A stretch of DNA of 64,000 nt from Paenibacillus paridis. GTDB taxonomy: Bacteria > Bacillota > Bacilli > Paenibacillales > Paenibacillaceae. Made by a program: the position numbers and the translations under genes. Where the stretch lies: NCBI RefSeq assembly GCF_006345825.1, contig NZ_VCIX01000092.1, positions 558,001 to 622,000 on the forward strand, in the 5' to 3' direction. This document shows, piece after piece, positions 33,062 to 41,343 of the stretch (its first letter is position 1; each line of letters opens with the position of its first letter). The notes beneath the pieces were generated by a model. The model searched no databases. It had not been told where the DNA came from and saw only the letters and a list, made by a program, of their open reading frames with translations.

Positions 33062-33721
33062 ATGATTACTATACTTATTGTTGAAGATGAAAAAAACATA
33101 TCCGAATTAATTAAAATAAATCTTATTGAATCCGGATACAATTGTATTTGTGCCTCAGATGGAGGACAGGCTGCAGAACTGATTGAGCAAAACAGCTACG
33201 ACTTGATTTTACTTGATATTATGCTGCCTATAATCAACGGATATGAGCTTCTTGAATATATCAAACCACGGGATATTCCCGTTATTTTTATTACAGCGAA
33301 AGCGGGCCTGGAGGAGAGGGTGAAAGGACTTAAACTAGGGGCAGATGACTATTTGGTTAAACCCTTTGAAATCATAGAACTGCTTGCCCGTGTGGAGAGT
33401 GTTTTACGTCGTAATAAAAAAAGTAATCGTTATTTGGAGATTGCTGATATATCTATCGATACCTTTTCGCGTATTATTACAAAGGGAGAGGACATGATTA
33501 CTCTGACATTAAAAGAGTATGAGTTGTTATTACTCTTTGTGCGAAGTAAAAACATCGCACTTTTCCGAGAACAAATCTATGAGAAAATATGGGGCGATGA
33601 TTATATGGGAGACAGCAGAACCGTTGACTTGCACGTTCAGAGGATGCGAAAAAAGATGGGCTGGGAAGATAAAATAATTGCAGTCTACAAAATTGGCTAC
33701 CGATTAGTGGTGGATCAATGA
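33062..33721 (+). CDS. OmpR-type response regulator
   Basis: 219 aa from the ATG at 33062; the frame upstream to 32966 lacks any start signal. Receiver Asp52 in LILLDIMLPIINGYELL, IPVIFITAKAGLEERVKGL, and conserved Lys in ADDYLVKPFEIIELLAR. DNA-binding winged helix: ITLTLKEYELLLLFVRS and DSRTVDLHVQRMRKKMGW. The kinase gene starts in its stop codon (ATGA), a coupled pair. The ribosome site is weak (TGGTGAA). Confidence 0.9.
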   Translation: MITILIVEDEKNISELIKINLIESGYNCICASDGGQAAELIEQNSYDLILLDIMLPIINGYELLEYIKPRDIPVIFITAKAGLEERVKGLKLGADDYLVKPFEIIELLARVESVLRRNKKSNRYLEIADISIDTFSRIITKGEDMITLTLKEYELLLLFVRSKNIALFREQIYEKIWGDDYMGDSRTVDLHVQRMRKKMGWEDKIIAVYKIGYRLVVDQ

Positions 33722-35174
33722 AGCTCTTTTGGAAGTTTTTTTTCAGCACAAGCATTATTACATTGTTTATGTTTAGCTTAGGTAGTTCAATCATGATAAA
33801 TACTATCTTTCAATCTGCTTTAAAGCATGAAGTAGGTTATTCTTTCAAAGAAAATGATATTCTGAGGGCATCTTTGGACAAAGAACTTTCGAAAACATAC
33901 CAAGGTGCCGGCGCATTTTATAGTGATGAAGTTGCTTTGAAGCTAGAGGAGAGCCAGCAGCAAGATGCCTTGATAAAAAGCACGTTAGAGAAAATTACCG
34001 TGATTACTTCCAACGGGACCGTCCCGTTCCGGATCAGCTATAGTAATTATCAAACCCTTCATACAACTGGAGCTCCAGTATTTGATAATGAATTAATAAA
34101 AAAGCTGGATAGTAACACCCAAGGTTATGAAGTGCTGCCGTTAGGCGATGATCAATATTTCATCAGGGTTGCCTGTACTATTGTGTCTGGCGGAGAGACT
34201 TTTTATTTGGAAACCTATAGGGATATAACCTCTTTATTTAAAAGCAGGGAAAATCAATATCAAGTTTTTTTCGGCTTGATTATGGGTATGATTGGCTTGA
34301 GCTTTATTCTAGTATCGTTTGTTGCCTACTGGCTGACGAAACCTATCAAGAATCTTGCCAAAGCAACCAAGAGCATTGCTGAAGGGGATTTCATACTTCC
34401 TTCTTTCCGAAACAGTAATGATGAAATTGGTATGCTTGCCAAGGCTTTCACCCAAATGTCCAAGAGCTTGAAGCATATGGTTACGGAGTTGGAGGGTACT
34501 GCACAGCGCCAAGAAAATTTTATTGCAAGCTTTGCACACGAGTTAAAGACGCCTATGACTTCTATCATTGGTTACGCAGATATGCTTCGTTCGAGAAAAG
34601 TTGAGCAAGAGCAAATGATCTGTACGCCAATCATATTTTTCAAGAAGGAAGACGAGTGGAAGCCCTCTCCTTTAAATTAATGGATTTGATTGTACTAAAA
34701 AAACAACAGTTCAAAATGAAAATAGTTCCCGCATCTCACTTATTTGAATCCGTCAAAACTGTGATTTCACCTATTCTTAGGCGTGAAGGAATAGAATTGA
34801 TAATGGAGGCGGATGAGTCGGATTTGTTAATAGAGACCGATTTAATGATCACTGTTTGCCTCAATCTTCTAGATAATGCGAGAAAATCCATAGAGAGCAA
34901 GGGTTATATTCGTTTTATGGGCGAAATAGAAAAAGAAAGATATAAAATAACGATTGCGGACAATGGGAAGGGGATGGAGCCGGAAGAGTTATCCAGAATC
35001 ACAGAAGCATTTTATATGACGGACCAATCGCGCTCAAGAGCAAAGGGCGGTGTTGGGCTCGGACTAACGATATGTTCACAAATTATAGAAATTCACCATG
35101 CCGAAATGGATTTTGAAAGCGTTCCTGGTCATGGAACTTCCGTAAATATCGTTCTTAAAGGAGGGGGCGAATGA
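33718..35174 (+). pseudogene. Sensor histidine kinase interrupted by a frameshift
   Basis: Two overlapping frames together make one HAMP kinase. Frame 1 (33718-34680) has a membrane helix, an extracellular sensor region, a second helix, HAMP (KATKSIAEGDFILPSF) and the H-box FAHELKTPMTSIIGYADML, then runs into nonsense after EQEQMIC. Frame 2 (readable from about 34634, ending 35174) continues with the expected ANHIFQEGRRVEALSF, N-box NLLDNARKSI, DNGKGMEPEEL and GGVGLGLTIC. The shift lies near 34620-34635. All other kinase parts are intact, so this is a recent mutation, an assembly error or possibly phase variation. As written no full-length kinase is made. The ATGA overlap couples the C-terminal part to the next gene. 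Confidence 0.85.
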
Positions 35175-35977
35175 AAACATTTAAAAGCAAGACTATATTC
35201 CTTTTACTGATTTTATTAATGGCATTTTCTGCACTATTTCCGTTACTGCTTTCCAAGGCCAATGATCAACGGGTGTTGGGGCAAATGCATATACACAAAG
35301 TTGAATTACTAGAAAACAACCATCCCACTCCATATAGTATGATAGACAAAATGCGCCTTCTCTATGATAAACATGTTAAGTCTAAAGACATTGTTGTTGT
35401 TCAGAACGCACATTTATCAGAAGTTGACTTGAAAAATCTCAATGGACAATGCTTGGCAGAAATACAGAAACTGAGTGAAAAAAAGCTGCTTCCTGATTTG
35501 GAAGACGATTTTACAAGTAATGGATGTGAGGGGTCTTCGTTTACCCTCTTCGATACGACGAGGCCTGATTTGGTCGTTAATTTATATGCAATCATAATGT
35601 ATGATGACCAGTACCGAATCTCTTTTACGATGGACGCGGATACTAATAAAATATATGAGTTGAATATGAAATCGGCAGTCAAGCCTCTAATCATAGATAT
35701 CGACAATTCATATTTATATTGGAAAAATTATATAGGGCTTTCCCTAGAGCAATCAAATGATTTACTTTCCGTTGAGCGATCAGATGAAGTTGGAGAAGTA
35801 TCCGAAGGCAGTGATACGTTTGGAATATCAGGTAAGGATTATCTCGTCGATGACAGAACATTTGAAATGGGGCCGGTTGTCGTACATGATTATACCGATG
35901 GCAACAAAATGGTTTCTTATAAATTTTTCCTTGCAAATGACAAAAAAGAATTTACCATCTCCTTGTCTTTTCAATAA
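35171..35977 (+). CDS. Membrane-anchored extracytoplasmic protein, unknown function
   Basis: 268 aa with an ATG after AAAGGAGGGG, overlapping the kinase stop (ATGA). The N-terminus has a basic start and a hydrophobic helix (TIFLLLILLMAFSALFPLLL), without a lipobox; the rest is polar with Cys residues in LNGQCLAEI and TSNGCEGSSF that could form a disulphide. No family recognised. Its coupling to the two-component genes suggests a signal-input or accessory protein for that kinase. Confidence 0.65.
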   Translation: MKTFKSKTIFLLLILLMAFSALFPLLLSKANDQRVLGQMHIHKVELLENNHPTPYSMIDKMRLLYDKHVKSKDIVVVQNAHLSEVDLKNLNGQCLAEIQKLSEKKLLPDLEDDFTSNGCEGSSFTLFDTTRPDLVVNLYAIIMYDDQYRISFTMDADTNKIYELNMKSAVKPLIIDIDNSYLYWKNYIGLSLEQSNDLLSVERSDEVGEVSEGSDTFGISGKDYLVDDRTFEMGPVVVHDYTDGNKMVSYKFFLANDKKEFTISLSFQ

Positions 35978-36115
35978 AACGAAAAAATGATGCTAAAATG
36001 ATGGAATTATGATGAGTCTTGGATGCATTCACTTGGTAATCTAATCGTACAGAACGGCCGTATCTGTAGCTGAAATATTATGTATCTAATTAAATCGCTT
36101 AAAGGAGATTATTGA

Positions 36116-36901
36116 ATGAAAAGAGTATTGATTGCATCCACAATTATAGGTTCACTATTGATTACTTCAGCTGCAGCATTTGCATCGACAACAGATTTGA
36201 GAATGACCGCTGTAACTGGAGAATCTCAGCCTGCAAAAAAAGGTACTGAAGCAATCCAGCCTGCAAATCAAAACAGACAAAATGGTATTGAATATACCAA
36301 AGAGATTTCATACCTCGACGATGGCAGCGTGGGTGCTGTTGTAGAAACGTGGGTAGATCCTGTAACTCATGATAAAAGGATAGACATGTTGGCCAAAGAA
36401 AAGGATGGAACAATCCATCCAATAAGCCAGTATTTAAAAGACAACGGAACTAAATGGGTAGAGGTTTCAAGAAATAAAAGCGGAAAGGCTGTAAGCGGAA
36501 AATACATCAAACTAACAGAAGAAGAAACAATGAGTGCAGACACATGGAAATCCTTTGCTGAAAGAAAAGCCGAGTTTGCCAAAACAGGCTGGAAAAATGA
36601 AGGCCTTCTAGAATCTCAAGATGGGAAGCAGCTAGTTAAGCTCTCTGGTGAGGATATGTTGGAAGACGATAGACAGCCGGAAGGAAGTAAAGTCGTCATA
36701 CACCAATATGTACAGATCGAAAAAGATCTAGGACTGCCAGTAAAATTGGAGGCTTACACTGAATTCGAAGGAATCAGAGAAAAACGTTATTCAATTACTT
36801 ATGAGAATAAATATGTTGATGATAAAAATTTGTTTGATACAACAGGGATTCCTATGAAGGAGCATAAAAAATTACAGTGGATTCATGGAGTTGAATATTA
36901 A
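36116..36901 (+). CDS. Secreted protein of unknown function
   Basis: 261 aa. Clear Sec signal peptide (MKRVLIASTIIGSLLITSAA, cleavage probably after AFA). Mature part is polar with lipoprotein-carrier-like beta-strand character (YLDDGSVGAVVETWVDPVTH; GSKVVIHQYVQIEKDLGLPV; REKRYSITYENKYVDD). AAAGGAG lies 8 bases before the ATG. I cannot name a family with confidence; a LolA/RseB-like fold is one possibility. Following the second two-component system, it may be its target or part of the sensory branch. Confidence 0.65.
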   Translation: MKRVLIASTIIGSLLITSAAAFASTTDLRMTAVTGESQPAKKGTEAIQPANQNRQNGIEYTKEISYLDDGSVGAVVETWVDPVTHDKRIDMLAKEKDGTIHPISQYLKDNGTKWVEVSRNKSGKAVSGKYIKLTEEETMSADTWKSFAERKAEFAKTGWKNEGLLESQDGKQLVKLSGEDMLEDDRQPEGSKVVIHQYVQIEKDLGLPVKLEAYTEFEGIREKRYSITYENKYVDDKNLFDTTGIPMKEHKKLQWIHGVEY

Positions 36902-37261
36902 TTGATCTTACCGTTTCAACGGCATAAGGATATTAATGCTCTAATTGACGTGAAGTAGAAAAAGCTCTAGGCCGCAAGCTGACGCCGGTATTGTACCGGT
37001 TTCAGCTTGTTTGGTGTTCGATCTCAATAAACTTCTTATCGTACCACGATTGGAGACTCTCCAAGATGCTTTATACCTTAAGAGTCAATCGATTACTTTG
37101 ATCAAATTTGTTATATTTGCTTAATCATGTTATAAGCGAATTGGCAGGATAGTTCAAAAATGTGCACTTCTTCCCTGTCATATGCCTCGTCCGACATTTG
37201 TTTTTGATCATATTCTGATGTGTAGGAAATGAATTGAAATATAGGGAGGAGTGTAACGTAA
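36902..37261. other. Intergenic region with a hairpin and a dispersed repeat motif
   Basis: No gene seen. Contains the hairpin at 36975-37009 and, near 37124-37153, TCATGTTATAAGC followed by GGCAGGATAG, a form of the motif found downstream of both cotJC copies. The end of the region is the ribosome site of the Gln-rich gene. Confidence 0.5.
36975..37012 (+). terminator. Two-part hairpin, possible terminator of the secreted-protein gene
   Basis: CAAGCTG (36975-36981) pairs with CAGCTTG (37003-37009), and CCGGTA (36985-36990) with TACCGG (36994-36999). Only TTT follows, so termination may be weak. Confidence 0.5.
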
Positions 37262-37690
37262 ATGGCTGTTCATGCTAAAAAAAGATGCCGGAAATCGAGG
37301 CGGCATCACGTGGTTCGGGGTTGTACGCCCCCTTCGAGCCGTCTCACTCTAACGATTCGACAAATTCAAGAGCAGATTCTATCTCTAACACAATCCCAGC
37401 TTCAATTCCAAGCTCAAATACAATCACAATTGCAAGCACAGTCCCAAGCTCAGCTCCAATTCCAATTGCAAGTGCAAGAGCAACTTCAGCAACAGGCGCA
37501 ATCCCAGCTGCAGGCCCAGCAACAATTTGAAGCCCAAACCCAAGCTCAAGCTCAATTTGCTATCCAAGCCCAACACCAGTGGAATTTACAAACGCAAGCC
37601 GCAATTCAGAGCCAAAACGAAAAGATCATTCTGAACGTTGGCAGTATGCCGCCACCACCTCCGCCTTGGGGGGAAGAAGTTCCGACGTAA
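37262..37690 (+). CDS. Glutamine-rich low-complexity protein, unknown function
   Basis: 142 aa, ATG 8 bases after GGGAGGAGTG, so translation is well supported. The N-terminus is very basic (AKKRCRKSRRHHVVRGC), the central ~90 residues are dominated by Gln with Ala, Ser, Leu and Phe in an imperfect Q-A-Q/Q-L-Q periodicity, and the end has a proline run (SMPPPPPPWGEEVPT). No signal peptide. Such composition suggests a structural or self-assembling protein, for example a spore-surface component, but there is no direct evidence. A 14-bp perfect hairpin follows 5 bp after the stop. Confidence 0.6.
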   Translation: MAVHAKKRCRKSRRHHVVRGCTPPSSRLTLTIRQIQEQILSLTQSQLQFQAQIQSQLQAQSQAQLQFQLQVQEQLQQQAQSQLQAQQQFEAQTQAQAQFAIQAQHQWNLQTQAAIQSQNEKIILNVGSMPPPPPPWGEEVPT

Positions 37691-37695
37691 CAGCA

Positions 37696-37739
37696 TCAGC
37701 AATAAACCCGAGAGTTGCGGCACTTGGGTTTATTGCTGA
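37696..37739 (+). terminator. Perfect 14-bp hairpin after the Gln-rich gene
   Basis: TCAGCAATAAACCC (37696-37709) pairs with GGGTTTATTGCTGA (37726-37739), 16-nt loop. The stem is stable but no T run follows, so it may protect the mRNA 3' end rather than terminate by the classic mechanism. Confidence 0.65.
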
Positions 37740-37949
37740 CATCAATCGTAATTCAGCTAACGAGTGAGCGGGACAAGTTCTTTAATAAGCAGATAACATG
37801 GCTAAAACCATTAACGGTCACGAAGTAACGGTATGCAGCCGTCCAAGGTTATCGATTTGCGAGTGCACACCCTTTAGCCATCTCTGATACATAGAAATTA
37901 CTGGCTGTTTGAGAATACTCTCTTCAATCATTATTTTAACGAACTGCCA
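37740..37949. other. Intergenic region, nothing recognised
   Basis: About 200 bp between the hairpin after the Gln-rich gene and the terminator at 37950. Only very short frames (for instance 29 codons from an ATG near 37798) without ribosome sites. Confidence 0.4.
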
Positions 37950-37993
37950 CAATAATTCTATTACCGTAAGGTAATTGGGGTTATTGTTTTTTT
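37950..37993 (+). terminator. Intrinsic terminator upstream of the YesM-like gene
   Basis: CAATAA pairs with TTATTG and inside ATTACC pairs with GGTAAT around GTAA; seven T residues follow. It insulates the starch locus from upstream transcripts. Confidence 0.75.
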
Positions 37994-38050
37994 ATTATAA
38001 AATCTGTACAATTCATGATAATATTTCAAGAGATTTTCTGGGGGGACTTC

Positions 38051-39790
38051 ATGAAGCTTAACTTCGTATTAGAACGCTATAGACAACTTACTTTTAAAAA
38101 TAGAATTATCACGATATTCACGCTCATTATTCTAGTTCCGTTTATTTGTCTAGGACTCGCATCACTATTTACGATTAACTCCATCCTTGTTAATAAGGTT
38201 GAAGGTTCTATCCAGAGCAACTTAAGGCAAGACGTATTAACGATGGAGAACACGTTAAATAACTTAAACCATGTTTTGCAACAAATTACATTTGGAGTCG
38301 GAACAAACAAATTACTTGAGCAGCTGCAGAATACAACAGAGCCGTTTGAGCGTATAAGGCTTCGGAATGAGGTGAAGAGCGAGTTGAATGTGATCACCTT
38401 TTCAAACCCCAATATAGGTTTAACGATGTATTACTTCAAGAATACGAATGAGTATGATTTTGAAAATTTCCCAGTCAGAGATCCTTTTAAACCGGAACAG
38501 CTGCCAGTTATGGCGGTATATCCTGAGATTACTTATTTCGGTCCGCACAAGAGCAATAATCGATCGATTAATCAGTTAGTCTTTAGTACAATGCGAAAAG
38601 TAAATTGGCTGGATCAAGATGTTTATTTGTACATAGAGACAGGGTTTAATGCCACTGCCAAATTATTTGATTCCGATAATCCGTACAATCAGTCACGACG
38701 GCTGCTTATCCTTGATAACGAAGGGAAAATTACATTTAGCCAAGACCCAGAGCAATTCCCACTAAACAGTAATTTTCCGACGGGGAATTCAGAAATCGTA
38801 TCAGGCTCATACGGACAATATATTTGGCATAAGGAAACGAGCAATCAAGGCTGGAGCATTGTATCCATATTGCCAAAAGAGGTGTTGAACCAGGAAAAAA
38901 ACCAATGGTATCTTCAAATAACCGTTTATTTCTTAATATTTGAGCTTGCGGCAGTCATTCTCGCTTTATTGTTGTCAAGAATGGTATACAAGCCGCTGGA
39001 GAAATTCAATATGGAAATTAAAACACTAGTGCAGTCCAACTCCAAGGAGAATACGGACTTAACCAATATCCCTGAATTCGATTTTTTGCTGTTTAAAATT
39101 AGAGCCATGAGAAAAAAGATTTGGGAGCTATACGAAGAAATTGAACAGAAAGAGAAGCGTAGAGCGAACTTAGAGGTTGAAAAGCTATTGTATCAGATTA
39201 ATCCACATTTTCTAATGAATACGCTGGACACGGTTCACTGGCTTGCGATGATCAATGGTCAGAAGGAGATTGACAAGTTGGTGCTTTCTTTAAACAAGCT
39301 CCTGCAATATAATCTAGGCAAGTCAGGCGAGGCCACTACGATTGGCGGGGAAATCGATGCGCTAAAAGAATATTTGCAGCTTCAAAAAATCAGATACGAT
39401 TTTCAATTCGATGTGGACATTGATGTCGATGACGATGCGATGATGTTGTCGATTCCAAGGTTTATTTTACAGCCTTTAGTTGAGAATGCGCTTTACCATG
39501 GAGTAAGTGATGATGGATATATTCATGTGGATATTCGCTTAAATGATGAGCTTGAAATTACGATAGAAGATAACGGAGCTGGGATGCTGCCTGAAAAAAT
39601 CGATCAATTACTAAATGATGATTCTATGGACAGCCAAAAAGTAGGGATGGGAATCGGAATGAAATATGTCAAACGTATACTGGAAGCAAATTATGGAGAG
39701 CAAGCAACGTTTCATATTAAGAGCGTGGTTGGAAAAGGGACCGTTGTTTCTATGAGCTTGCCTGTGCTAAGAGGTGAACAGCATTTATGA
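38051..39790 (+). CDS. YesM-like sensor histidine kinase
   Basis: 579 aa from the ATG at 38051 after GGGGGGAC. N-terminal membrane helix (IITIFTLIILVPFICLGLAS), large extracellular dCache-type domain, second helix (YFLIFELAAVILALLLSRMV), HAMP, then the LytS/YesM His-kinase domain with NPHFLMNTLDTVHWL and an HATPase with QPLVENALYHGV and GIGMKYVKRIL. Stop overlaps the YesN-like gene by 4 bp (ATGA). This pair upstream of an Lpl-type importer usually senses an extracellular sugar or oligosaccharide, here presumably a malto-oligosaccharide. Confidence 0.92.
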   Translation: MKLNFVLERYRQLTFKNRIITIFTLIILVPFICLGLASLFTINSILVNKVEGSIQSNLRQDVLTMENTLNNLNHVLQQITFGVGTNKLLEQLQNTTEPFERIRLRNEVKSELNVITFSNPNIGLTMYYFKNTNEYDFENFPVRDPFKPEQLPVMAVYPEITYFGPHKSNNRSINQLVFSTMRKVNWLDQDVYLYIETGFNATAKLFDSDNPYNQSRRLLILDNEGKITFSQDPEQFPLNSNFPTGNSEIVSGSYGQYIWHKETSNQGWSIVSILPKEVLNQEKNQWYLQITVYFLIFELAAVILALLLSRMVYKPLEKFNMEIKTLVQSNSKENTDLTNIPEFDFLLFKIRAMRKKIWELYEEIEQKEKRRANLEVEKLLYQINPHFLMNTLDTVHWLAMINGQKEIDKLVLSLNKLLQYNLGKSGEATTIGGEIDALKEYLQLQKIRYDFQFDVDIDVDDDAMMLSIPRFILQPLVENALYHGVSDDGYIHVDIRLNDELEITIEDNGAGMLPEKIDQLLNDDSMDSQKVGMGIGMKYVKRILEANYGEQATFHIKSVVGKGTVVSMSLPVLRGEQHL

Positions 39791-41142
39791 TAAAGGTATT
39801 GATTGTAGATGATGAGAAAATCGTTCGTAAGGGATTAGTGAGCTTTATGCCCTGGCAGGAGTTTGGAATGGAAGTGGTAGGGGAGGCCAATAATGGGGAG
39901 AACGCCCTGCAGTTCTTGGAGACGAACAAGGTAGATTTATTGCTTACAGATCTGTCCATGCCAGTGATGTCTGGCATTGAATTGATGAAGGAAGTAAGAA
40001 GAATTCATCCGAATATCCAAATTGTTGTACTGACCCTACATCAAGACTTCGAATATGTGCAGGAGGCACTTCGGCTTGGAGCAATTGATTATATCGCTAA
40101 GACACAACTAGAAAAGGAACAATTCCAAGATGTATTGGGTAGAATTTCATCATTATTTGATTCGAAAAAATCCTCAGGATACAACAGTCAACGGGACGAA
40201 ATGGACCAAATTGATGAATTGTACGTGATCTATACCTTGAATCAACAAAGCGACGACTCGGCAATGGGTATCACATTGCCCAAAGGCGCTATAGATTTGG
40301 ATGTTGGAGTATGGGGAATGACGTATTTGCCACCTGAATCCTTTTCTTCGAGTTCTGATTACGCCATAATTTGCTTTCGTCATTTGAAGGAGCTGGATCG
40401 GAAATCAATTGTACAACTTACCCGGGTTTATCGAAGGAACGAATTTTTTTATGATTACCATCCCGGACATTCTATTCCGTTCATTCAAAGTCGCTTACTG
40501 ATTACATTAGGGGAGAATGGCGGTTACGACTTAAATAAGCTGAAGCAGAAATGGCTTTCATCAGAGTGGATCTACGAGGAGCAAGCTTTTGAGGCTATGC
40601 TACAGGAACTAAAAGCGATTAAGCTTCCGCCAATTAGATTAACTAGACTATTCTTTTCCTTGTCGGATGAGTGGAACAGATTGTATGAGCAAATATTGCT
40701 TGATCCCATTGTTATGGATGATTCATTCGCCTATTTCATTCAATTTGAAGGCTGGTTACGGAACGTAAGGGAAACCATCCACCAAGCTAATAGTAAGCCC
40801 CAATACTCGAAGGAAATTCAGAATAGCATTGCTAAGGCGACTAATATGGCTCAGTTAATGATGAATCAATCTCTATCGTCAGGAGAAATGGCACAGATCG
40901 TCAATATGAGCAGCAGCTATTTCAGCCAATGCTTCAAACAAATCGTAGGTAAAACCTATACGGATTATTTGAGGGATATTCGTCTGGAAAGAGCCAAGCA
41001 TTATTTGATAAACACGACTAAAACCATACAGTGGATTGCCGAACAAGTAGGCTATAATGATGAAAAGTATTTTAGCCGCTTATTTAGGGAGCATATAGGC
41101 ATTCTTCCAAGTGACTATAGACAGACTAACAAACAGATATGA
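39787..41142 (+). CDS. YesN-like response regulator with AraC output domain
   Basis: 451 aa. N-terminal receiver with Asp55 in LLLTDLSMPVMSGIELM; a ~200-residue middle linker; C-terminal AraC HTH: LSSGEMAQIVNMSSSYFSQC and TIQWIAEQVGYNDEKYFSR. Phosphorylated by the adjacent YesM-like kinase. The likely target is the promoter of the ABC binding-protein gene 200 bp downstream. A terminator separates the two, so the importer genes have their own regulated promoter. Confidence 0.92.
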   Translation: MIKVLIVDDEKIVRKGLVSFMPWQEFGMEVVGEANNGENALQFLETNKVDLLLTDLSMPVMSGIELMKEVRRIHPNIQIVVLTLHQDFEYVQEALRLGAIDYIAKTQLEKEQFQDVLGRISSLFDSKKSSGYNSQRDEMDQIDELYVIYTLNQQSDDSAMGITLPKGAIDLDVGVWGMTYLPPESFSSSSDYAIICFRHLKELDRKSIVQLTRVYRRNEFFYDYHPGHSIPFIQSRLLITLGENGGYDLNKLKQKWLSSEWIYEEQAFEAMLQELKAIKLPPIRLTRLFFSLSDEWNRLYEQILLDPIVMDDSFAYFIQFEGWLRNVRETIHQANSKPQYSKEIQNSIAKATNMAQLMMNQSLSSGEMAQIVNMSSSYFSQCFKQIVGKTYTDYLRDIRLERAKHYLINTTKTIQWIAEQVGYNDEKYFSRLFREHIGILPSDYRQTNKQI

Positions 41143-41182
41143 CAGGTTCTATTTGTAATTTGTTGCAGGCTAGGTAGAAATT

Positions 41183-41223
41183 CGTCCGAAAACAAGGTAG
41201 ACAGTTTTCGGGCGTCTTTTTTA
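41183..41223 (+). terminator. Terminator of the YesM/YesN operon
   Basis: CCGAAAAC (41186-41193) pairs with GTTTTCGG (41204-41211), followed by GCGTCTTTTTT. A TATAAT box near 41287 after it is a candidate -10 for the importer operon. Confidence 0.78.
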
Positions 41224-41343
41224 TTCTCATCGTATATTCGACCTATTCCCCTTGTATCCTCTAACACGCACCACACTTGCGAGGTATTATAATCAAGTTG
41301 TAGCAAAGAACATTCATTTAAATATGCAGTAGGGGGAAAGAAA

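Noticed and set aside
37285..37530. Second low-complexity frame (Ser/Ile/Ala-rich) inside the Gln-rich gene
   Set aside because: It is the shifted reading of the same CAA/GCT-rich repeats; only the Gln-rich frame has a proper ribosome site and ends just before the hairpin.
37380..37620. CRISPR-like or tandem DNA repeat array
   Set aside because: The repetition is codon-level Gln/Ala periodicity within one reading frame, with no spacer-repeat structure.
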